From positions 1 to 64,000 of the forward strand of contig JAUXMY010000012.1 in assembly GCA_030683005.1 (NCBI GenBank): DNA of 64,000 bases, read 5' to 3'. This DNA is from Caulobacter sp. Its GTDB lineage: Bacteria > Pseudomonadota > Alphaproteobacteria > Caulobacterales > Caulobacteraceae. A program made the position numbers and the translations under genes. This document shows positions 36,981 through 44,741 of the stretch, one piece after another. A model generated the notes under the pieces. It worked only from the letters and a program-made list of their open reading frames with translations, had not been told where the DNA came from and did no database searches. Within the stretch, counting starts at the first letter, position 1, and each line of letters begins with the position of its first letter.

Positions 36981-37126
36981 GCCCAAACAGCCCCTACCTG
37001 TAGCGACGCAGCTTCCATCATGAGTCGTTAGCCTTAACGAAGACTGACCGGCGGTTAACGCTGTCGCGTAACGGCCTGCAAACCCGGGCGCCCTACCTTT
37101 CTGCCGCCAACGAAGGGTTCCAGACA

Positions 37127-38935
37127 GTGTTCGCATTCCTCGCGCCCGCCGCGCGTTCGACCCGCGGCGGCGAGCCCGTCACACTCCAGTCGCTGGAGGC
37201 CCAGCGGGGCCTGCTGCCCTACGCCCTGGCCTTCTTCGCCGTCAGCCTGCCGATCTATGTCTGGGCCGGATCGTTCGCGACCAACAGCGTCTGGATGACG
37301 GCGACCTTCGCGGTGTTCGCCATCAACTGGGGCGCCTTCTACTTCGTGCTCGACTGGCTGCGCAGCGACGCCGCCGCCGACGTGGCGCGGCGACTGCGCG
37401 TGCAGGTGCTTTGCGGCCTCCTCTGGTCGGGGACCTGCGCGCAGATCGCCGCCTTCGCGGACGGGGCCGGGCCGGTGCGGGAAGCGCTGCTGATGATCGC
37501 CGTAGCGGGTGCGGTGGCCTGCTTCTTCTTCACCGCCCCTGTCCTGCCGGCCCTTCTGATCGTCGGCCCCGCCGCCGCCGCCGGCCCTCTGATCGCCCTC
37601 TTCCGCAACACCGACAGCCGGCCCGAAGCCGCCCTCGCCTGGGGCGCGGTCGCATTGACCATGGCCCTGTGCCTGATCCTCAACCGCCTGCTGCGCGGCC
37701 AGTTCGCCATGGCCGCCGAACGCGAGGCGCTGATCGCCGAGCGGGCCTCCTCCCTGGAGAAGGCCGAGAAGCTGGCCCGGTCCAAGTCCGACATTGTCTC
37801 GACCCTGAGCCACGAGATCCGCAACGGCCTGACCGGCGTCACCCATGTGCTGGCCGCCGCCGTCGGCCAGGGCGGCCGGGCCGCGCCATCGCGCGAGCAG
37901 CTGGCCGCCGCGCTGGACGCGGCCAACGATCTCGTCTCGGTGCTCAACGCCACGCTGGACTCCGAGACCGCCGAGGCCGGCCGCCTGAACCTGGAGCGTG
38001 AACCCTTCGACCCGGTCCGCCTGACACGCGACCTTGTGCTGCTGAACCGGCCGCACGCGGCGGTGAAGGGCGTGGAGCTGGTCTTCCATGTCGATCCGGC
38101 GCTGGAGAACTCCCGCCAGGGCGCCGTTGTCGCCGACGTCACCCGGGCCCGTCAGGTGCTGTCCAACCTGATCGGCAACGCCGTCAAGTACACCCTGCGC
38201 GGCCGCATCGAGGCCCGGATCGAGCTGCGGGACGGCGACCGCATCGCCATCGCCGTGGCCGACACGGGTCCGGGACTGTCGGTGGACGAGCTGGAGCAGG
38301 CTTTCGAGCCCTTCCGCCGCATCGAGCGCACCGGCGCGGGCATCCCCGGCGCCGGCCTGGGCCTGTCGCTGGCGCGACGGCTGGCCGCGCTGATGGACGG
38401 CTCCCTCGTGGGGCAGAGCGCGCTGGGCGTGGGGAGCTGCTTCACCCTGACCCTGCCCTGGACAGCCGACGCCGAGATCAGCAACGCCGACGAGGCGGAG
38501 GCGGCCCTGCTCGCCCCCACCAGCGCCGCCCGCCCCTTGCGTGTGCTGGTGGCCGAGGACGACGCCCTGAACGCCGCCATGCTGCGCGCCATTCTCGAAC
38601 AGCTCGGCCACCAGGTCGTCCACGCCCACAACGGTCGGCGGGCGCTGGAGCTGGCGCGGCTGGCGGATTTCGACCTGCTGATGCTGGACGGCCGCATGCC
38701 GCACATGGACGGCCCCCAGACCATGGCCGCCGTCCGGGCGCTGGACGGGCCGATCTCCGTCGTGCCGATCATCGCGATGATCGGCGGCGACGCCGATGAG
38801 GCGCGGCAATGTCTGGACGCCGGCGCCGACACGGTCCTGCGCAAGCCGGTCACCGTCGCGGGAGTCGCCCGCGCCGTCGCCGACGCCGCCGCCCGGGCGC
38901 GGCCCGAGACCGCCGGCGCCCGTTCCGCCGCGTAA
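37127..38935 (+). CDS. Hybrid sensor histidine kinase with C-terminal receiver domain
   Basis: 602 residues from the GTG at 37127, with GAAGGG upstream. Five or six hydrophobic segments lie in residues 30-190, replacing a classical periplasmic sensor. The dimerisation helix has the phospho-acceptor His229 in STLSHEIRNGL. ATPase boxes follow: N (LIGNAVKYT), G1 (VADTGPGLS), F and G2 (IPGAGLGLSLARRL). The receiver domain keeps the acidic pair (VAEDDALN), Asp in LMLDGRMPHMDG and Lys in VLRKPV, but the usual switch Thr reads Ile in IIAMIGGD. It would sense an unknown membrane-related signal and relay phosphate, possibly to an Hpt protein. It is divergent from a DUF2336 gene. Confidence 0.93.
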   Translation: MFAFLAPAARSTRGGEPVTLQSLEAQRGLLPYALAFFAVSLPIYVWAGSFATNSVWMTATFAVFAINWGAFYFVLDWLRSDAAADVARRLRVQVLCGLLWSGTCAQIAAFADGAGPVREALLMIAVAGAVACFFFTAPVLPALLIVGPAAAAGPLIALFRNTDSRPEAALAWGAVALTMALCLILNRLLRGQFAMAAEREALIAERASSLEKAEKLARSKSDIVSTLSHEIRNGLTGVTHVLAAAVGQGGRAAPSREQLAAALDAANDLVSVLNATLDSETAEAGRLNLEREPFDPVRLTRDLVLLNRPHAAVKGVELVFHVDPALENSRQGAVVADVTRARQVLSNLIGNAVKYTLRGRIEARIELRDGDRIAIAVADTGPGLSVDELEQAFEPFRRIERTGAGIPGAGLGLSLARRLAALMDGSLVGQSALGVGSCFTLTLPWTADAEISNADEAEAALLAPTSAARPLRVLVAEDDALNAAMLRAILEQLGHQVVHAHNGRRALELARLADFDLLMLDGRMPHMDGPQTMAAVRALDGPISVVPIIAMIGGDADEARQCLDAGADTVLRKPVTVAGVARAVADAAARARPETAGARSAA

Positions 38936-39001
38936 GACCCTTTCGCCCCTCCTGCCGCCCGGCCATGATGCCCGCCACAGAACAGCGGGAAGGATCAAGG
39001 C

Positions 39002-40195
39002 GTGCTGCAGGGCCTGAAAGTCGTCGAACTGGCTACCTACATCGCCGCCCCCGGGGCCGGCGGGATCATGGCCGACTGGGGCGCGGACGTGGTCAAGATC
39101 GAGCCGCCGCGCGGCGACCCGATGCGCAGGTTCTTCGATGGCATCACCGTGGGCGAACACGGCAACCCGGTCTTCGAACTGGACAATCGCGGCAAGCGCG
39201 GCGTGGTCTTCGACGTGGGCAATCCCGAGGGCCGGGAAGCGGCGCTGAAGCTGATCGCCGGCGCGGACGTCTTCCTGACCAACGTGCGGCCGGGCGCCCT
39301 GAAGCGGGCCGGACTGGACTGGGAGACGCTGCACGCGGCCAACCCCCGCCTCGTCTACTGCAGCCTGACCGGCTACGGCTTGCAGGGGCCGGACGCCGAC
39401 CGGGCCGGCATGGACGTCGCCGCCTTCTGGTCGCGGGCCGGAGTCGGCGCCCTGACCGCGCCCAAGGGCGTCGAGCCCTTCCCGATCCGCACCGCCATGG
39501 GCGACCACATCACCTCGCTGGCGACGGTCTCGGCCATCCTGGCGGCGGTCTACGAGCGCAACACCACCGGCGTCGGGCGCCTGGTCGAGACCTCGCTGCT
39601 GCGCACCGGCGTCTATTCGATCAGTTCCGACATGGCGATCCAGTTGCGGTTCGGGAAGCTGGCTTCGACCCGGCCGCGCCACCAGGCGGTGCAGCCGCTC
39701 GCCAACTTCTTCAAGACCGCCGATGACCGCTGGATCTGCCTTCTGGTCCGCACCGGCGACACCGACTGGCCGCAGATCGCCGCCGCCGTCGGCCATCCGG
39801 AGATGGTCGAGGACCCGCGCTTCGCCACCGGCCGGGCCCGCCGCCAGAACACCGAGGCGCTGGTCACCATCATGGACGAGGCCTTCGCCGCCATGACCTA
39901 CGAGGAAGCCGCGGCCCGGCTGGACGCAGAGGACGTTACCTGGGCTCCCTATCAGCTGCCGCGCGACCTGGTGGACGATCCCCAGGCCGAGGCGGCCGGC
40001 TGTTTCGTGGATACACCGGATGGCGCGGGCGGCAGCCGCCGGGCGCCGGCCTCGCCGGCCCGGTTCGAAGGCTACAATGACACGCCCAGGGGGCCCGCTC
40101 CCGACCTCGGCCAGCACACGGCGCAGGTGCTGGCGGAACTCGGCTACAGCGAAGACGCCATCGCCGGCCTGACCGCCTCGGGTGCGGTCCGGTGA
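39002..40195 (+). CDS. CaiB/BaiF family CoA transferase
   Basis: 397 residues from the GTG at 39002, with AAGGATC upstream. The family III CoA-transferase features are GLKVVELATYIAAPGAGGIM at the N-terminus, ADVVKIEPPRGDPMR, and the catalytic Asp region AGMDVAAFWSRAG. The C-terminus has TWAPYQLPRDLVDDPQAEAAG. These enzymes move CoA from an acyl-CoA donor to a carboxylic acid through a covalent Asp-acyl intermediate. Partner acids cannot be named. It stands alone next to the lytic transglycosylase gene on the other strand. Confidence 0.93.
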   Translation: MLQGLKVVELATYIAAPGAGGIMADWGADVVKIEPPRGDPMRRFFDGITVGEHGNPVFELDNRGKRGVVFDVGNPEGREAALKLIAGADVFLTNVRPGALKRAGLDWETLHAANPRLVYCSLTGYGLQGPDADRAGMDVAAFWSRAGVGALTAPKGVEPFPIRTAMGDHITSLATVSAILAAVYERNTTGVGRLVETSLLRTGVYSISSDMAIQLRFGKLASTRPRHQAVQPLANFFKTADDRWICLLVRTGDTDWPQIAAAVGHPEMVEDPRFATGRARRQNTEALVTIMDEAFAAMTYEEAAARLDAEDVTWAPYQLPRDLVDDPQAEAAGCFVDTPDGAGGSRRAPASPARFEGYNDTPRGPAPDLGQHTAQVLAELGYSEDAIAGLTASGAVR

Positions 40196-40205
40196 TCGTC
40201 AGGGT

Positions 40206-41051
40206 CTAGCGGCCGTCCTTGCGGGCGTCAGACAGGACCCGGAGCATCTCCGCGGTCAGCAGCGAGGAGCCGAGGCTTCTCGAGCCGGTCGAGCCGGATC
40301 CGGAGCCGGCGTCCAGTCCCTGAGGCCCCCGCAGGATGAACTCGACCAGCGCGTCCTGCTGCTGGCGGGCGGTCTGGTCAGCGCGCCGGGCCGAGGCGTA
40401 CTCGACAAAGCCCGGATCCGGCATCGGCGGCCGGGGAGGCGCCGCCCCGCCGCTCCCCGTGGTGCGGGTCAGGTTGTTGTAGACCTCGGCGACGGTTCGA
40501 CTTTGGCCATCCCGGTAGAAGATCGAGCGGTTGGCGCCCGCCGCCTCGGGGAAATAGGCCGCGGCCGAGGCGCCGGGATTGGTCTGCACCGCCTGGATCA
40601 GGCGCGCGGCGCCCTGCGGTCCCAGGAAGTGCGCGGCATAGAGCTCGCCGGCCGTCGGCTGGCGACCGATACGGCCGGACAGGTAGGCGGCGTTGTCGGA
40701 GGTCATCTCCCCGACCATCAGCGAGGCGGCGTGCGGATCGAACCGCAGATTCATCACCGCCTCGCGCGCCTCCGCGCCATTGACGCGATAGCGGCCGTCG
40801 CGCCCCTGCACGATCAGGTCGGAATAGCGGGCGTAACCGTACTTGGCGCCGTGCTTCTTCAGCGTGGACAGCCAAGTCTGTTCGACGAACTGGAACAGGC
40901 CCGCCGCCGACGAGGTCTGGGCCTTGGCGCGCGGGTTGTAGCCGCTCTCGCGGTTGGCGGTGCGCATCAGAAACGAGAAATCCACGCCGGTCGCCTGCGA
41001 CGCGCGCTGGATGGCCGCTTCGACGACCCCACGGATTCCTTCAACCGCCAT
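40206..41051 (-). CDS. Lytic transglycosylase (SLT domain)
   Basis: 281 residues from the ATG at 41049-41051. The catalytic Glu35 lies in TANRESGYNP, followed by AQTSSAAGLFQFVEQTW and NLRFDPHAASLMVGEM, the SLT-fold blocks that bind peptidoglycan. No signal peptide is visible at the N-terminus (MAVEGIRGVVEAAIQ), so export may use another route, for example a flagellar or type IV apparatus, as with some cell-wall remodelling enzymes; this is inference. The C-terminal third is disordered and rich in Gly and Ser. A CtrA-type box (TTAA-N7-TTAAC) lies 23-37 bases upstream of the start. Confidence 0.88.
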   Translation of the reverse strand: MAVEGIRGVVEAAIQRASQATGVDFSFLMRTANRESGYNPRAKAQTSSAAGLFQFVEQTWLSTLKKHGAKYGYARYSDLIVQGRDGRYRVNGAEAREAVMNLRFDPHAASLMVGEMTSDNAAYLSGRIGRQPTAGELYAAHFLGPQGAARLIQAVQTNPGASAAAYFPEAAGANRSIFYRDGQSRTVAEVYNNLTRTTGSGGAAPPRPPMPDPGFVEYASARRADQTARQQQDALVEFILRGPQGLDAGSGSGSTGSRSLGSSLLTAEMLRVLSDARKDGR

Positions 41052-41073
41052 GCCTGTAGGTCGCCCTTTATGG

Positions 41074-41088
41074 TTAAGGCGCGATTAA
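41074..41088. promoter_or_regulatory. Perfect CtrA binding-site match (TTAA-N7-TTAA)
   Basis: The + strand reads TTAA, GGCGCGA, TTAACC; the - strand reads TTAA, TCGCGCC, TTAACC. Both directions match the CtrA consensus TTAA-N7-TTAAC. The site is 22 bases upstream of the lytic transglycosylase ATG and 125 bases upstream of the tonB ATG. Confidence 0.65.
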
Positions 41089-41212
41089 CCCTGCCCCGCT
41101 GCAAAACGAACGTTCGATGTAATTGCTTCGCAAATACACAAATCCCGTTGCCGGATTCCAGGATCGGGAGGACGCTCGTGTCAGTCATAACAAGACCCAA
41201 GGGAGGGTCGCC

Positions 41213-41929
41213 ATGGTTGCTCACGTCGCCTCGTCACCATTCGATGGAGGGCGTCGTCGTCGACCGCTCTCCCCGGCCACGGCCATCGCGCTGGGCCTCT
41301 CGATCGCCGTGCATGTCTCGATCGGCGCCTACATGGCCTACAAGCAGTTCGCGATCCCGGCCGCTGACCCCTACGTCGAGCCGGACACCGTGCCGCCGAT
41401 CATCATCGAGCAGGAGCGCAGGAAGATCGTGATCCCGGAGGAACAGGAGGTCCGCAAGGCGCAGATCCCCTTGCACGATCCGGTCGACCGCTACCAAACG
41501 CAGGTGGAGCCGCTGACCGCGACCCCGTCCGACGCGCCGGTGGTTCCCGGGGTCGAACCCATCACCACGCTCAATCCCGGGCCGCTGACCACGACCGGCG
41601 TGATCGAACCGGAACTGGCGCCGGTGATAACCCGTCCCGACTGGATCAGGATGCCCGGCGCCAAGGAATTTGAGCGCTACTTCCCGACGCGGGCGTCCAC
41701 CCTGGGCGTCAGCGGGTCGGCGACCCTCGCCTGCCTGGTCGCCGCCAACGGCACGGTCGGCAGCTGCGAGGTCGTGAAGGAAGATCCTGGAAACATGGGC
41801 TTCGGCAGAGCCGCGCTCAAGCTCGCGCCCTTTTTCCGCATGAAGCCGCAGATGGTCGACGGCAAGCCGGTGGACGGCGCGGTGGTGAAGATTCCCATCC
41901 GCTTCGAGGCGGCCGACAGCGCAGGCTGA
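41213..41929 (+). CDS. Energy transducer TonB
   Basis: 238 residues from the ATG at 41213, with GGGAGGG upstream. A single N-terminal membrane anchor ([20 protein letters not shown]) is followed by a proline-containing periplasmic spacer and a C-terminal TonB domain ([19 protein letters not shown], then [20 protein letters not shown]). It couples ExbBD proton flow to TonB-dependent receptors. No exbB or exbD is adjacent; those in this window are at 62.7-64 kb with another tonB. It may serve a specific receptor, possibly the one at 44.7-46.7 kb. It converges on the acyl-CoA dehydrogenase gene. Confidence 0.88.
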   Translation: MVAHVASSPFDGGRRRRPLSPATAIALGLSIAVHVSIGAYMAYKQFAIPAADPYVEPDTVPPIIIEQERRKIVIPEEQEVRKAQIPLHDPVDRYQTQVEPLTATPSDAPVVPGVEPITTLNPGPLTTTGVIEPELAPVITRPDWIRMPGAKEFERYFPTRASTLGVSGSATLACLVAANGTVGSCEVVKEDPGNMGFGRAALKLAPFFRMKPQMVDGKPVDGAVVKIPIRFEAADSAG

Positions 41930-41937
41930 CGCAGGCC

Positions 41938-41965
41938 GGGGACATGCCGCTCAGGGCCTGTCCCC
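41938..41965. repeat. Diverged copy of the palindromic repeat
   Basis: GGGGACA and TGTCCCC flank an imperfect inner part (TGCCGCTCAGGGCC). It resembles one hairpin of the two-hairpin family and lies between convergent tonB and acyl-CoA dehydrogenase genes, possibly acting as a terminator. Confidence 0.45.
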
Positions 41966-41973
41966 TCCTCGCC

Positions 41974-43143
41974 TCAGTAACTCTTCGGCAGGCCCAGCAC
42001 CTTCTCGCCGATGAAGTTGAGGATCATCTCGCGGCTGACCGGGGCGATGCGGGCGATCATGGCTTCGCGCAGGTAGCGCTCGACGTCGTACTCCCTGGCA
42101 TAGCCCATGCCGCCGTGGGCCAGGACGGCGGACTCGCAGGCCCGGAAGCCCGCCTCGCCGCCCAGGTACTTGGCGGCGTTGGCCTCGGCCCCGCACTCGC
42201 GGCCCGCGTCGAACAGGGCGGCGGCCTTGAAGCCCAGCAGGTTGGCGGCCTCGAGCTCGGCCCAGGCCCTGGCGAGCGGGTGCTGTACGCCCTGGTTCTG
42301 GCCGATGGGCCGGCCGAACACGACCCGCTCGTTGGCGTAGGCGGCGGCCTTGCGCAGCGCCGCCCGGCCGAGGCCCACGGCCTCGAGGCCGAACAGGGTG
42401 CGCTCGGGGTTCAGGCCGGCCAGCAGGTAGTGGAAGCCCTTGCCTTCCTCGCCGACCAGATCCTCGGCCGGGACCTGCAGATCCTCGATGAAAAGCATAT
42501 TACATTCAACGGCTTTGCGCCCCATCTTCGGGATCGGCTTGGCGTCGATCCGGGCGCGGTCGAAGTCGGTGTAGAACAGGGACAGGCCCTGCATGGGCTT
42601 GGCGACCTGGTCCTTCGGCGTCGTGCGGGCGATGATAAGGATCTTGTTGGCCCGCTGGGCCATGGTCGTCCAGATCTTGCGGCCGGTGATGCGGTAGCCG
42701 TTGCCGTGCTTCTCGGCCCGGGTCTCGAGACTGGAGGTGTCCAGCCCGCTGTTGGGCTCGGTGACCGCGAAACAGGCCTTGTCCTCGCCGGCGATGATGC
42801 GCGGCAGGTGGCGCCGCTTCTGCTCGTCCGTGCCGAACTTCACCACCGGCATCAGGCCGAAGATGTTGAGGTGGATGGCGCTGGCGCCTGAAAAGCCGGC
42901 CCCGGACTCGGCCACCACCTGCATCACGTGGCAGGCCTCGGTCAGACCCAGGCCCGCGCCGCCGAACGCCTCAGGCATGGCCACGCCCAGCCAGCCGCCG
43001 GCCGCCATGGCGGCGGCGAAGGCCTCGGGAAAGTCGCCGGTCTCATCGGTCTTGCGCCAGTACTCATCGTCGAAGTCGGCGCAGATGCGGCCCACGGCCT
43101 CGCGAATGGCTTCCTGTTCGTCGGTCGGCCAGAATGTGGACAT
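41974..43143 (-). CDS. Acyl-CoA dehydrogenase
   Basis: 389 residues, normal length. The FAD and substrate motifs are ACFAVTEPNSGLDTSSLETRA in the first part and AMIARIAPVSREMILNFIGE near the C-terminus, with GMGYAREYDVERYLREA typical of the final helix. It oxidises an acyl-CoA to the 2-enoyl-CoA and passes electrons to ETF. The substrate cannot be fixed. It starts 3 bases after the stop of the ThiO-like gene on the same strand, so the pair is probably cotranscribed. Confidence 0.94.
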   Translation of the reverse strand: MSTFWPTDEQEAIREAVGRICADFDDEYWRKTDETGDFPEAFAAAMAAGGWLGVAMPEAFGGAGLGLTEACHVMQVVAESGAGFSGASAIHLNIFGLMPVVKFGTDEQKRRHLPRIIAGEDKACFAVTEPNSGLDTSSLETRAEKHGNGYRITGRKIWTTMAQRANKILIIARTTPKDQVAKPMQGLSLFYTDFDRARIDAKPIPKMGRKAVECNMLFIEDLQVPAEDLVGEEGKGFHYLLAGLNPERTLFGLEAVGLGRAALRKAAAYANERVVFGRPIGQNQGVQHPLARAWAELEAANLLGFKAAALFDAGRECGAEANAAKYLGGEAGFRACESAVLAHGGMGYAREYDVERYLREAMIARIAPVSREMILNFIGEKVLGLPKSY

Positions 43144-43146
43144 GCG

Positions 43147-44130
43147 CTATCCCTGTTGTCTGTCAAACCTGCGCGGGTCGAGCCGCGCGGCGAAGGGTCC
43201 CGGATCGTCGCCCGCGACATAGGCCGCGACGACCTGTGCGACAAGCGGCGCCAGCAGCCAGCCGTTGCGTCGCGCGCCGACCGCCAGCAGCACATCGGGC
43301 GTCACGCTTGGACCCACCATCGGCAGGCCGTCGGGCGTCGCCGCCCGGATGCCGGTCTCGGCGCGCGCCTCGAGCTCGGCCAGCTCGGGAAAAAGGGCTT
43401 CGGCGGCCGCGCGCAGCGCCGCGACCCTCGCGGCATCGATGGTCCGGTCGTCTACGCGCCGCTCCATGGTCGCCCCGACGATGGCCCCGGACGGGTCAGG
43501 CACGATGTAGATCCCGTCGCCCCGGATCACCGGCCCGATGTCCGGCCCGCCCGACAGACGCAGGATGTGGCCCTTGATGGGCTCAAGCAGAGCCAGCTCG
43601 GCCGCCAGGCCGCGCCGCTCCGCCCCGGTGGCCAGCACCAGAAGCGCGCCGTCGGCGGGCGCTTCAGCGCGGGTCTGCTCGAACCGGACGCCGGCCGCTT
43701 CGGCCGCCGAGCGCAGGGCCGCAAGCGCCATGCGTGGCGACAGCCGCCAGTCCTCCCGCGTATAGACCCGGTCGCCGTAGACCCCGGCCTCGATGCCCAG
43801 CGCCTTCAGCCGCGCCGCCACCGCGCCGATGTGCTCGCCGTAGTAGGCCGCGCCGGAGCGATCCAGCGAGATGCCGACGCGCTCCGCCAGCTCGGGCCAC
43901 AGGTCGCGCGCCGCCAGCAGCAGGTCGCCGTGATCAGCCGATGCCGCGTCCAGGGCCGTTTCGAAGGCCGGCGCCAGCATGCCGGCCGCCACGCCCGAAG
44001 CGTTGTCGCCGGGCGCCGCGGGGTCGAGCAGCGAAACCTCGGCGCCGCCCCGCGCCAGCTCCAGCGCGATGCAAAGGCCGAGCGCCCCCGCGCCCGCCAC
44101 CGTCACCTTCGCGCCCGTCAGTCTCGCCAT
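43147..44130 (-). CDS. FAD-dependent amine oxidase, glycine oxidase ThiO-like
   Basis: 327 residues from the ATG at 44128-44130. The dinucleotide-binding motif is VTVAGAGALGLCIALELARGG. The DAO-family phrases are NASGVAAGMLAPAFE, LLEPIKGHILRLSG, IYIVPDPSGAIVGATMERR and TPDGLPMVGPSVTPDVLLAVGA. ThiO oxidises glycine to iminoglyoxylate for thiazole synthesis; no thiG or thiS lies nearby, so the assignment to thiamine synthesis is by family only and a D-amino-acid oxidase is possible. It leads the operon with an acyl-CoA dehydrogenase gene. Confidence 0.8.
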   Translation of the reverse strand: MARLTGAKVTVAGAGALGLCIALELARGGAEVSLLDPAAPGDNASGVAAGMLAPAFETALDAASADHGDLLLAARDLWPELAERVGISLDRSGAAYYGEHIGAVAARLKALGIEAGVYGDRVYTREDWRLSPRMALAALRSAAEAAGVRFEQTRAEAPADGALLVLATGAERRGLAAELALLEPIKGHILRLSGGPDIGPVIRGDGIYIVPDPSGAIVGATMERRVDDRTIDAARVAALRAAAEALFPELAELEARAETGIRAATPDGLPMVGPSVTPDVLLAVGARRNGWLLAPLVAQVVAAYVAGDDPGPFAARLDPRRFDRQQG

Positions 44131-44225
44131 GCCCCGCAATCGGCGACGGGAGGCGGGCGCGTCAAGCGCCGGAGCACGGAACTTCCACCGGGCGCGGCGA
44201 TTTTCTCCGCGACTGGAGACCTGAA

Positions 44226-44741
44226 ATGGCCGCCACCGAAGCCTTGGCGCCGGCGCTTCCGCCGGCCCTCGACAAACTGACCCGCTCCGTGCTCCAGGCT
44301 GCCTGCGACCGCGACCTTGCGATCGCGACGGCCGAAAGCTGCACGGGCGGGCTGCTCGCCTCGTTGCTGACTGACGTCCCCGGCTGTTCGCACGCCTTCG
44401 ACCGGGGCTTCGTCGTCTACACCGAAGAGGCCAAGCGGGAGTTGCTGGGTGTTCCGGCGCGGCTTCTGGAGGCGCATGGCGCGGTCTCGGCCGCGGCGGC
44501 CCGGGCCATGGCCGAGTGCGCTCTCGCCCGTTCGAAAGCGCAGATCGCGGTCTCGGTGACCGGATACGCGGAAAGCCCGCCCGGGTGCGAAGGCCAGGCG
44601 GGACTGGTCTACCTGGCCTGCGCGCGCCTCGGAGCGCCGACCGCGCTACGTCGCGAGCGGTTCGGCGATGTCGGCAGAGCGGAGGTGCGGCTCGCCTGCC
44701 TGTGGTCGGCGCTGGAGATGTTGCAGGAGGCGGTCGATTAG
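44226..44741 (+). CDS. CinA-like nicotinamide-nucleotide amidohydrolase domain protein
   Basis: 171 residues from the ATG at 44226. It has the CinA C-terminal pattern AIATAESCTGGLLASLLTDVPG and GFVVYTEEAKRELLGVP. The conserved loop normally written VTGIAGPGGG reads VTGYAESPPGCEGQAG, so the loop is altered though Ser and Gly remain. The family deamidates NMN to NaMN in pyridine-nucleotide salvage. The full-length CinA N-terminal domain is absent, as in the E. coli PncC form. Its stop overlaps the stop of the convergent TonB receptor gene by four bases. Confidence 0.8.
   Translation: MAATEALAPALPPALDKLTRSVLQAACDRDLAIATAESCTGGLLASLLTDVPGCSHAFDRGFVVYTEEAKRELLGVPARLLEAHGAVSAAAARAMAECALARSKAQIAVSVTGYAESPPGCEGQAGLVYLACARLGAPTALRRERFGDVGRAEVRLACLWSALEMLQEAVD

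Noticed and set aside
37025..37070. CtrA site upstream of the hybrid kinase
   Set aside because: Two TTAA half-sites are present but 17 bases apart rather than 7, with a GAGTC methylation site nearby; not a valid full box.
37055..40117. Open - strand frame of about 1020 codons
   Set aside because: It is antisense to the hybrid kinase and CoA transferase genes, which have clear motifs.
41100..41130. Palindrome CGAACGTTCG upstream of tonB as a LexA or Fur site
   Set aside because: It fits neither the alphaproteobacterial SOS box spacing (GTTC-N7-GTTC) nor a Fur box, and a 10-base palindrome can occur by chance.
44131..44225. TPP riboswitch upstream of the ThiO-like gene
   Set aside because: No conserved THI-box (CTGAGA ... 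ACCTG) is seen on the minus strand.
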